64,000 bases of DNA from Odobenus rosmarus divergens (Eukaryota > Chordata > Mammalia > Carnivora > Odobenidae), in contig NW_004450331.1 of assembly GCF_000321225.1 (NCBI RefSeq), positions 1,972,090-2,036,089 on the forward strand, given 5' to 3'. The position numbers were made by a program, and so were the translations under genes. The notes beneath the pieces are model-generated. The model saw only the letters and a list, made by a program, of their open reading frames with translations, ran no database searches and was not told the DNA's origin. Each line of letters begins with the position of its first letter. The stretch's first letter is position 1. Of this stretch, positions 24,167 to 34,000 are shown in pieces.

Positions 24167-24378
24167 AGGGGGCGCTGGGGTGGCTCAGTCAGTTGGGCGT
24201 CCAACTCTTCATTTTGGCTCAGGTCATAATCTCAGGGTCCTGAGATTGAGCTCCACATTGGGCTCTGTGCTAGGCATGGAGCCTGCTTAAGATTCTCTCT
24301 CCGTCTCCCTCCATCTACCCACCCCACCCCCTCGTGCTGAATGAATGAATGAGTGAACGAATAAATGAGTGAATGAAT
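24167..24378 (+). mobile_element. SINEC copy with (GAAT)n-type tail
   Basis: Head GGGGGCGCTGGGGTGGCTCA; the tail became GAATGAATGAATGAGTGAAC repeats instead of poly(A). Confidence 0.88.
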
Positions 24379-24919
24379 GCTAAGTACATGTGCAAGGGTG
24401 TTATTGTCCAAACCCAGTGAACTAAGAAAATGCTGAAGGTAAAGAGGGCAAGCTGCGAAACTTCTGCAATGTAGCCTCTTCTAAAAACTGAACTGTTCTA
24501 ACAAGGAAGAGAGGGTTCTTGTGTGTGCGACCTGTCTCCTTACATCTATGTAAATATTTTCAATGATATCACACTCTAAACATGTTCAGAATTTTCTCAT
24601 ATATACTAAAATCAGAACAAGCTTGCTACTTTTTCTGTGAATGAAACTTTGTTTATAAAGTTCATGTGACAATTGGACTGGCCTCTCTTACTGACATAAG
24701 GCCTCCAAACCTCAATCAACAATGTTCCAGAGCCTACCCCATGCCTTGCCCTGTGCTAAGAGATTGGATATATTTCTGGTTAAATCATATCCTTTCCAAT
24801 TTAATGAACTCAAAGTGATCAACAGTTACTGGAAGATGAGATTCACTGGAAAGGGAGTAATATCATTTACGAGGTATCCCTGCTCAAAATGCATAACCTG
24901 AACCTAAGTACAAGGAAGC

Positions 24920-25490
24920 ATCGGACAACTCCAAAGTGAGGGGTGCTCCATAAAAAATTGGCCAGTAGTCTTCACAAATAATGTGAAAGATAAAGTGGCC
25001 TGAGGGAATGTTCCAGATTAAAAGAGACTAAAGAGGCATGACAACTAAATACAGGGGATGATCTTGTATTGGATCCAGAATGGGGGAGGGGCGGCGTTGG
25101 GGGGGGAATTGCTCTAAAGGATGTTATTGGAATAACAGGACAGATTTGAAAATAAACTAGGAATTAGATAGTATATATTATGTTAATGTTAGATTTCCTG
25201 ATTTTGATAATTGCACTGTACTTATTGTTAACAGATTGCCCTTGATTTCAGGAAAAACCAGCTGAAGAGAAGGGTAAAGGAGCATCATGTCTGCGATTTG
25301 TTTCATAAAAAAAATGACACGAGAAATGTATATATATGGATATACACACAAGTATATGTAAGTTCGCACACGTGTGTAGCAAAATGTTAGAATTGGGGCA
25401 TCTGGGTAAAGGGTATATTGGAGTTGTACTCTTCTTGTCACTCTTCTGTGTGTTTGCAATTATTTTGAAATGAAATTAAAGTTGAAGAAA
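24920..25490 (+). mobile_element. ancient L1 3' end
   Basis: AGAGGCATGACAACTAAATAC, TTGATAATTGCACTGTACTT, AGCATCATGTCTGCGA, GGTAAAGGGTATATTGGAG and GAAATGAAATTAAAGTTG in the expected order. Confidence 0.65.
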
Positions 25491-26108
25491 GGTTATGGGA
25501 ACATACCTTGCACTTCTGAAATCACTTGGCTTGAGAGATTCCGCTCTTGGTTAACACTGAAACATATCTTGAGCAAGACACTGACTATTAAGGCGAGATG
25601 AATAAGTTTTACAACCAAGTTTTGCAAGATTTATTTCCACTTTGAAAAGAAAGCTGGAGACGGACAGTCAGGGTGTTGGGGGCGGGGAATAGTCATTAAA
25701 TCAATTAGGTGTAATGATAACTCGACCACTTCTTTATCTCCTCTCCTGGGAAATCAGTCAGAGAAAAAAAATACCAGATGTGCATTAAAACATACTCCCC
25801 ACAACATTCAGTTTCCATCAAAATTGGGCTGGACCCACCACCCTGGCTGCATGTCACCCTCAGAGCTGGCAGACCGCACACGCCTCCAGCCCCTGCTCCC
25901 CTCTGGGCTGTGACCCCCACAAGCCCCAGGCCATGCCTCACCCTCTGGAGAAGCTTCTCTGGTCTCTCCCCAGCGGCGCTGTCCCATATACCAGCCAGTG
26001 AGCACTGCAATGTGCTGGTCTAAGTGACACACGGGCTCTAAGTGTGAACACTGGATTTCAAAGACTGCTGGAAAAAAAATGTAAAAAATCTTGTTCATAA
26101 TGTTATAC
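25491..26108. other. intergenic; nothing recognised
   Basis: Overlapping open frames of about 80-100 codons at 25705-26098 on both strands show no family resemblance. Confidence 0.4.
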
Positions 26109-26109
26109 A

Positions 26110-26312
26110 GGGGCGCCTGGGCAGCTCTGTCGGTTAAGCGTCTGCCTTCGGCTCAGATCATGATCTCAGGGTCCTGGGATCGAGCCCCGCATCGGGCTCC
26201 CTGCTCCGCAGGAAGCCTGCTTCTCCCTCTCCCACTCCCCCTGCTTGTGTTCCCTCTCTTACTGTGTCTCTCTCTGTCAAATAAATAAATAAAATCTTAA
26301 AAAAAAAAAAAA
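26110..26312 (+). mobile_element. SINEC copy
   Basis: Head GGGGCGCCTGGGCAGCTCTG, tail AAATAAATAAATAAAATCTT plus A-run. Confidence 0.93.
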
Positions 26313-27287
26313 GACTAAGTCAACTCATACTTTCTCCATAAAGACTTCTCTGCATCTTTGTCCTCTCTGAACTCCTTTAGCTCTATCTACAAAACTTAGT
26401 TTAAATGCCACACATCAGTGATATTTAAGATTGGTTCTAAAATAATCCAGCAGATAATGGTGTGGAGAGGAGGGTGAAGGAGACAAGCTTGGTCAGATAC
26501 TGATGGTCGTTGATTGAAGCAAGTAATGGGGACCTGGAGGTTGATTATGCCATTCCATTTTTGTGGATGTTTAAAGGTTTCCAGGATAAAAAATTTCAAA
26601 TAACGTCTCACACTATTACCTGTTCTAGGTTAATATCTTACCCTCCCAGTGAGATCATATGCTCCTTTGAGGTCACAGATTGTCATTCATGCGTTGGTGG
26701 GTAATGGCCTAGAAAAGTAGACTGCCACCCATGTTTGTTGAATTAAATTTTATCTGAGGTGTTTAAAATTTTCATTGAGAAAAAACTGAATTTAGGTATA
26801 AGAATCAATATACAAGATGCTGTTCTATCTTTAGACTCCTGGCCTTTCTTCTATAGTCAAAATCCCTTTTGGTTTCTGTTCTAGCTTCTTCTTTCCTGGG
26901 CTTACAACTGATCTGTAATGAATGAGCAGAATGCACTTACTCCAGTATTCTGAACCATTTCTAGATAATCCCTAATTATAAAACTGGAAGCCAAGTTTCC
27001 ATTCAGATTTCTATTTTGGCCCCTCCTTCCTTTCTTTCTCCATAGACCCATTCTGTTTCTCCCTTCTCTGTCCCACTATTCTGTGGGCACCAAAGGAGCA
27101 TACTTATCTTTGCTTCTGCATTCACACAACAAACTTTCACGTCTTACGTTCCTGTCACACTAAAAATACAGAGAAACTAGGACTTCAAAGTGTGATAACC
27201 CATATGTTTCTACACCTACTGCTCTTTTTAATTTCAAATGGAGCCAATAACTCCATAAGAAGAGTCATGTCACACATTGTTTGCATC
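26313..27287. other. intergenic; nothing recognised
   Basis: AT-rich unique sequence. Confidence 0.4.
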
Positions 27288-27489
27288 GGGCACCTGGGTA
27301 GCTCTATCCAACTCTTGATTTTGGCTCAGGTCATGATGTCAGGGTCAGGAGATCGAGCCCCACATCAGGCTCTGTGCTGGGCATGGAGCCTGCTTGAGAT
27401 TCTCTCGCTCCCTCTCCTTCTGCTCCTACACCCTCCCTCTCTCACTCTCTAAAAAAAAAAAGAAAGAAAGAAAGAAAGAAAAAAAAAAT
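27288..27489 (+). mobile_element. SINEC copy, internal deletion, (GAAA)n tail
   Basis: Head GGGCACCTGGGTAGCTC then directly TATCCAACTCTTG, so the middle of the tRNA part is missing. Tail AAAGAAAGAAAGAAAG. Confidence 0.88.
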
Positions 27490-28075
27490 GTTTGCAGCCA
27501 GTGCTCAAGAAGAAAACGTCTTTGACCAAATCTAGTGTCCAATTCCTTCAGGTAGAAAATCAGGCTAAAAATACAACAACCACTGATGCTTTGTGATTTC
27601 AGAAGTGACCAGAAAAGAATGCATTGACCTTGGTGATTCATTTTCTCTTCTTTCCCTGAAAGGCTAGGAAAAATATTTTGGAGGAAAAATAATTTCAAAA
27701 TTTAGTAAACCTGGAAATGAGAGTTTAATTACTTATTCGTGTGGAGAGCACCCAGACAGGAGAGACTAAAGAAGTAGACACAAAACAGAAACCTCTGAGT
27801 CATTTGTTAATGCTTAAATCTGAAAACAATAACTCTGGTTATAACATGTTAAAAAGCCCACATTAGGACAAGGCAGTCACATGGGCTTTCTCTCTTTCTG
27901 AACTGATTCCTTTATCTTTAGTTTATTCTTGCTTTTCTGCTCTGCCAAATATCAAAGCCTTTGTTTCAACAAGTCTTGTAATCTTTGAGAGGTATTTCCC
28001 ATGACTGCTCTCCTCACAAACGCTTCTTCATAAACAGAATTTTTGTTAAGTCATCCGCTGTATAATTGTGATAAA
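27490..28075. other. intergenic; nothing recognised
   Basis: No gene or clear repeat seen. Confidence 0.4.
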
Positions 28076-28077
28076 GC

Positions 28078-28565
28078 AGAATCACAGCCCCTAAAGATGT
28101 CTACATCCTAATCCCTGGAATTTGTGAATAGGTTCTATGGCAAGGGGGGGCGGATTAAGATTGCAGATGGAATAAGGTTGCTAATCAACTGACTTTGACA
28201 CAAGGCAATTAATCTGGATCATCCAGGTGAGTTTGGTGTAATCATAAGATTCCTTATAAGTGAGAGAGGAAGGAAGGAGAATCAGTGTCAGAATGATTCC
28301 CTGGGAGAAAGACTCAACTGGCCGTTGCTGGCTATAACAATGGATGTGAGTTACGAACCAGCCAGGAAATACGGGGAGGCCTCTAGAAGCCCGAAAACAC
28401 AAGAAAACAGGTTCTTCTACAGCTTCCTTACTGACACTTTGATTTGGGCCCAGTGAGACGTATTCCAGAATTTTGACTTCCAGAATATAAGGTAATAGAT
28501 CTGTGTTGTTTTAAGCTTCCAAGCTTCTGCAATTTGTTACGGTGGCAATACAACACTTGTTTGTA
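28078..28565 (+). mobile_element. MLT1-class MaLR LTR
   Basis: AAAGATGTCTACATCCTAATCC, GATTCCTTATAAGTGAGAG, GGAGGCCTCTAGAAGC, TGGGCCCAGTGAGACGTATT and TGTGTTGTTTTAAGC in the consensus order. Solo LTR, no coding part. Confidence 0.9.
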
Positions 28566-28652
28566 AGAGTTGAAGAGAAAAGGACCTGAATTTTTATTAT
28601 CTTGCTTAAAAACACGAGTCTGAACTGAGAAATTTCTGAAGTTAAAAGTGGT

Positions 28653-28811
28653 AGGGCGCCTGGGTGGCTCAGTCGTTAAGTGTCTGCCTTCGGCTCAGGT
28701 GACCCCACATCGGGCTCCCTGCTCAGCGGGAAGCCTGCTTCTCCCTCTCCCGCTCCCCCTGCTTGTGTTCCCTTTCTCGCTGTCTCTCTCTGTCAAATAA
28801 ATTTTTTAAAA
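28653..28811 (+). mobile_element. SINEC copy with internal deletion
   Basis: Head GGGCGCCTGGGTGGCTCAGT; GGCTCAGGT joins GACCCCACATCGGG, so about 25 nt around the CATGATCCCAGGG palindrome are missing. Flanked by AAAAGTGGTA and AAAAGGTGGTA. Confidence 0.92.
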
Positions 28812-29459
28812 AGGTGGTAACTCCCTGCCGCCTGCCACTGCCCACATTCCCCTTTGGGGGGCTGCTATAAGCACTACCCGTCAGGGGTGGCTCCTCAGGG
28901 CAGGACTTAAGCCACCATGAGGGGCTGTCAGGAACCAGGACGCTTAGAGGCAATTTAGTCCATTCTTAAAAGTTGACTATTTTTCAGCTTCATTTCCAAA
29001 CAGAATAATCATGTTGATAATACCAAGTAAATGAGATGGCTCCCTTCTTTCAATGAACAAAACTTAATTCACGGTATGATTTAATTAAAAAAAAACCCTT
29101 GAGAAAATTTCTTATCTAAAATAACCCTGTATCTGAATCCTACAAAGTAAACTACTTTATATGCTGTCAACTGGTGATTATAAGGGCACAGATTATCCAT
29201 CCAATGTGTAGTGTTTTGGAATGAACAACTTCTGGTTTCTTCCTCACCTCCATCCAGCTGCCTCCCATTTTGCCTATTGTCCTAAGTCATCGTCATCTGC
29301 CCTTGAAGGAGCAGGAAGAAGACAAAAGAAAACTTGATCACTGTGTCTCTCCCTATTCATTTTTATTTTTTTTTTTTTTTACAGAAGAGTCTGACACTTA
29401 CGCTCTTTACTTGGCGACAGAGGTAGCTAATAATGTGGCCAAACATGAAAGCTAGAATT
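28812..29459. other. intergenic; nothing recognised
   Basis: Contains a T-run at 29367-29380. No gene seen. Confidence 0.4.
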
Positions 29460-29621
29460 GAGGGATCCCTCAGTGGCTCAGTCGGTTGGGTGTCTACCTG
29501 TAACTCAGGTCCTGATCTCAGGGTCCTGGGATCGAGCCCCATGTCAGGCTCCCTGCTCAGCGGGGAGTCGGTTTTCCCTCTGCTCTCTTTCTCTCTGAAA
29601 TAAATAAACCCTTTAAAAAAA
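29460..29621 (+). mobile_element. SINEC copy, GGGATCCCTCAGTGG head
   Basis: A subfamily variant with a shortened pyrimidine-rich 3' part and an AAATAAATAAACCCTTT tail. Confidence 0.88.
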
Positions 29622-30547
29622 GTTTTCCCTAAACTGAAAAGCCTTTTTTTATGGTAAGTTATACATGTTGATTGTAAAACAACAAAAACCCCCACAGAAC
29701 TATATAGATTATTCACATTACATACAATAAACACTTCCATTGTTCATTTATTCATCCGTATTTGAAAATAGTTTTGTTTCCGTCATAAATATGTTCCCTG
29801 TGCTGTTTTTTTCTCTTCATATGCGCTTCAAAGTCTGTAAAAAAGAGCTTTAAAAAGAGCTGCACGTGGCCCTCGGGTAGGGAGCTGGCCACACCTGCTT
29901 GGCAGACTGCAGTTTCACAGACTTTCTTCCTATGCCTTGTTAACACCACCAAAACATAAATTAATACCCCAAACTTGACCCTCCCCCCAATTAGGACTTT
30001 TATATGCACTGAAGATGGTCATGTGGATGTGACTTAGAGAAAGATCACATGTTGTCAAGTGTTCGTGTTGCCACATTTTCTGCACATTCTATAACCAAAA
30101 CGATTTATTCCAGGCAAGCTTGTTTTTTCATTTAATGCCTGCTTTCTGTAACATGAAATAAACACGCAGTATGTTTTATGCAATTGGCCTTAGGAGGTAC
30201 AACACAGGAATACTTGCAGAGCAGTTACCAGAAATTATGCAGGTTGTTCCAAAAGTTATATGGAACTGCACAGATGTCCTCAATGGGCTTGTAAGTGCAT
30301 TTCTCAGCAATTGGAGCCCTGTGTGCGTGTTTCAAGCATCTCCAGGCATCACATATGCTATTACCCATATATGTGATCCCCAATTGTACGTGATTGAAGC
30401 TCTATCCACTGCACCCCCCCCCAGCTGTGTCTCCTCCAGGGGGAAGGGAACGTACAAGCATTAGTTGGCCCTAGGAAGAGCTGGTCATCTAAATGAGCTG
30501 GGGGAATGGATCAGTAAAGGAACCGCCTCAAGTTGATGATCAATGAG
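29622..30547. other. upstream flank of GPNMB; nothing recognised
   Basis: AT-rich unique sequence, with a C-run at 30415-30423. Confidence 0.4.
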
Positions 30548-30606
30548 GTTGGGATCGAGCCCTATGTCGGGCTCCCTGCTCAGCAGGGAGTCTGCTTCTC
30601 CCTGAA
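30548..30606 (+). mobile_element. SINEC body fragment
   Basis: GGGATCGAGCCCTATGTCGG..GGGAGTCTGCTTCTCCCTG only: no head, no tail and no target duplication. About 335 nt before the GPNMB ATG. Confidence 0.8.
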
Positions 30607-30724
30607 ATTTTATTTGGTGAGGGATATGGGTCCATGGGAAAGGAAATTCCTTTAACTAGAAATGTGGAATCACAACACTGAAACGGTGAGCCTGTAAAAA
30701 GAGAAAATAGATGCTTAGAGTGAG

Positions 30725-30731
30725 TGAGTCA
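30725..30731 (+). promoter_or_regulatory. AP-1 site TGAGTCA
   Basis: Exact TGAGTCA next to the upstream E-box. AP-1 sites beside E-boxes are common in macrophage and osteoclast promoters; function here is inferred. Confidence 0.4.
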
Positions 30732-30735
30732 GAAG

Positions 30736-30741
30736 CACATG
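30736..30741 (+). promoter_or_regulatory. second E-box CACATG
   Basis: CACATG 60 nt upstream of the M-box, flanked by AG on the left and AG on the right. A weaker MITF-type match. Confidence 0.35.
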
Positions 30742-30795
30742 AGTTGTTAGAGCTTGAACTCCAGAGACCAGATCAGGCAAGACTGCTTAATACCA

Positions 30796-30803
30796 TCACA
30801 TGA
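30796..30803 (+). promoter_or_regulatory. M-box / E-box TCACATGA in the GPNMB promoter
   Basis: A palindromic TCACATGA lies 145 nt upstream of the start codon. This is the preferred MITF/TFE3/TFEB core, and GPNMB is a known MITF-family target. The position fits a proximal promoter element. Confidence 0.6.
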
Positions 30804-30820
30804 TCTGCCCCAGGCACCCT

Positions 30821-30940
30821 GTACTTAATTAAAAGAAGGAGTTGGGCAGGGCCGAGCCAGAAGAGCACTGTTGTTCTTAGCGGGGGCAGCCAGAGGAGTT
30901 AAAGTTAAACCTTGATTGCCTGGGTCTAGGAGAATTCAGC
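30821..30940 (+). promoter_or_regulatory. GPNMB: GPNMB core promoter and 5' UTR region
   Basis: An AT-rich TTAATTAAAAG at about 30825 could serve as a weak TATA-like element, followed by a GC-richer stretch to the ATG. The transcription start is not visible; it is placed between about 30850 and 30890 only by analogy with a short 5' UTR. Confidence 0.4.
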
Positions 30941-31010
30941 ATGGAATGTCTCTACTGTTTCCTGGGATTTCTGCTTCTGGCTGCAAGATTGCCACTTGAT
31001 GCCGCCAAAC
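30941..31010 (+). CDS. GPNMB: GPNMB coding exon 1 (signal peptide)
   Basis: ATG at 30941 opens 23 codons and one base, ending at a strong GTGAGT donor at 31011. The peptide begins MECLYCFLGF and has a Leu/Ala-rich core, a typical cleaved signal sequence. This is the only in-frame ATG near the promoter-like flank and it matches the family start. Confidence 0.96.
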
Positions 31011-34000
31011 GTGAGTACACAAGTCTGTTTTAACCTGTTCTTTGTCAGCTAAAGTGATGGGTTGTCTGAAGTATTGTTGTCCACGCCAGAAGGCTAACTT
31101 CGTGAAGATCCTCAGGAAGGTTTTGTGTTCACTCATTTCTTGAAACCTTTGGGAATGTTGGAACTACAGCAGAATGCCTCCCGTTCCGTTCTTGGCTTCA
31201 GGCTCTCGGAAAGTAGTAACCAGGCAGCCCCTCTCTTAGGGGTTTTTTTCCCATTGTGATCGCCCCCTTTTCTCTCCCCAGACACGGGGAGGGTGCACGT
31301 GTGAGGGGACCGGTCCCTGGCCCGAGAACAAAGCAATGCCACCTGCTACACTTCGTCTGGTTTCCGGTAGTAAACAGAGCTCCCGTAAAGCAGGGCCCAA
31401 GAGCTAGAGACCAGTTCACTGATCATCATCCCAGCCCAGAAGCTGTTGGGAAGTTTTCACAGGCCTGCGGGAGCTTGCTGCCACTGGGGTGAGGTTACTG
31501 AGAGAAGAGCCAAAGCCCGGGGTCTCTATTCTAGTCCCACATTCGAGGTTGGGGACTTCCTAACAACTGATGCCCAATTGATGAAAGCAGACTCTTTGGA
31601 GGTCAGTTTGGAACCTCCTTGTTTAAAAAGCCCCTCTTGTGGGGCACCCCGGTGGCTCAGTGGGTTAAGCATCTGACTCTTGATCTCAGCTCAGATCTGG
31701 AACTTGGGGTCATTAGTTCAAGCCCCATGTTGAGCTCCATGCTGGGTGTAGAGCCTACTTGAAAAACAAAAAAAACCCCTCCTCTAATGCAAAGCAGGGT
31801 TTCGGCCCATGTATCCTGTCCAGGGCTGGGTGGCAATGGTGAGAGAAAGAAGTGAATTATATATCACCCGGAAGGTCCACTCCACCTCCAACCAAGTAGG
31901 GATACTCACTGGATGAAAAGTTTGAGGGTCTTGATTTTACCAGACAACTCCATGGTCGGGGGTGGAGGGGAGGTGGATAGGTGTAGAAAAGGGGCCAGCA
32001 TCTACCTTGTGGCCACCGTGTACAGTCACTATACCAGCTCCTGCACTTACATCCCTCAGGTAACCCCCACAACCGCCTTTGGGGCAGATGGTCCTCCCAC
32101 CATTCAACAGGTATGGAAACCAAGAACCCAGGTCTTGCTTTTCACCTGCTGGGCCCTGATGCTTGGGCCATGCTGGTCCCCAGAGACCCCTGTCTTTCTG
32201 TCTCCTGTGACTGGACCTGACGAGGGGGCCCAGACACAGGGATTTCAGCAGGGGGCCAGGGCTGGGACCCGTTGGCCTCAGAACAGTGCTGGAAGGATGG
32301 TCATGTTTCCCAGATGAGGAAGGCAGCCACAGACAGGGCAAGTGACTTCCCCCAGGCTACGCAGCAATTAAGAGGAAGAAAGCCCAAACCAACCACTGTC
32401 CTTCCTACAGTTGGACAGACTTGGGTTCCCTGCCAGCTGGAGGGCTGGGCCACAAGCGACTTAGTGCCCTTGAGCTTTCATTTCCTCATTTGATAATCTG
32501 GGCAATGGGGTGCTTGTGAGATCAGCTAACAGATGGTGCTTGGGGTGGGAGTCCTACAACGTAGCAATGGTCTTACCTCAGGGTAGGTCCCAGAACAGAT
32601 TCCCTGCAGTCCTGGGAGATGGAGGGACAGAGAAGTGACAGTCAGTGGAGACCCCGTGCCTAATTCTAGCCGCCTTTCCAGCAGTACTAATTTGCTCTGC
32701 TCAGTGAAACAGATTAGCCTGAGGTTAAATGTTGGCTGTCAGTTTGAGAGGAGTCCCAACCTATTAGGCAAAACGTAACAAAACCCACCATTCCTGTCTT
32801 CACCTTGCCCTAGACTAAATATTCTATCCAGAAAAAATAAGAATGGGTAGAATTTACCACCATATCAAACACCAAGGGATTCCTTGCCACTTTCCAATCA
32901 TAGCCCTGGTGAAAAAGACAAGAGCGGGTGTTGACAAAGTAGTTAACAAACAACCTGGCCACCCCCCCACTCCTTTGCTGGTGGACGGAGCAGAGATTCT
33001 AGAATGGAGAGAGAAAAGCCACAGCAGTGCTGGGTGTAACTCCATTTCCCTTCACTTCTAACAGCCCCCCATACGCCTCTTTTTCTTTTAAAACCCGCTT
33101 ACTCTTGGGTGTCTTTTGTTCTGTTTTTTAACTCAAGTTTTTGAAGTCATTGTAGATTCACATGCAATTTTGAGAAATAATGCAAAAAGATTCCCCTGTA
33201 TACCTTTCCCAGTTTCTCCCAATGGTAATGTCTTGTAGAATTATTGCACAATATCACAGCCAGGATATTGACACTGATAAAGTTAAAATACCAAACAGTT
33301 CCACCCCCACAAGGGTCCTTCATACCCTTTTATAGCCAAACCAACTTCCCCTTCCCACCCCACCTTCTGCCCTGGCAACTACTAATCCATCCTCCATTTT
33401 TATAATTTTGTGACTTCAAGAATGTTATAAATAGAATCCTTACAGTATGTAATTTAGGGGCCTTGGCTTTTTTTTACTCATAATTTAAGTGTTGCATGTA
33501 TCAATAGTTCTTTTTTATCATTAGGTAGTATTCCACAGTACGGATATACCACAGTTTGTTTAAACATTCACCCACTGTAAGACATCTGGAGTGTTTCAGT
33601 TTGCACTACTATGAATAAAGTTGCTATGAACATTCATGTACAGGGTTTTGGGTAACCATAAGTTTCCATTTCTTTGGGACAAATGTCCAAGAGTACAATG
33701 TTGTATGTTAATTGCATGTTTAGGTTTTTTAAAAATATTTGTCAGAGAGCACAAGCGGGGGGGGGAGCGGCAGGCAGGGCAGGCAGAGGGAAAAGACTCC
33801 CCTCCAAGCAGGGAGCCCAATGTGGGACTCCCTGGGATCGTGACCTGAGCTGAAGACAGACACTTAACTGACTGAACCACCCAGGCGTCTCGTGCAGCAT
33901 GTTTTACAAGAAACTGCCAAACTGTTTTCCAGAGTAGCTGTACCATTTTTCGTTCCCACCATAAATGTATGAGTGATCCAGTGTCTTCATATTCTTGCCT

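Noticed and set aside
1..30500. Exons of NUP42, the expected upstream neighbour
   Set aside because: Nothing recognisable; the window likely begins inside the intergenic interval.
31913..32341. Two 134-codon frames, one on each strand, in intron 1
   Set aside because: Mutually overlapping, no domain, no splice links. Shadows of GC-rich intron sequence.
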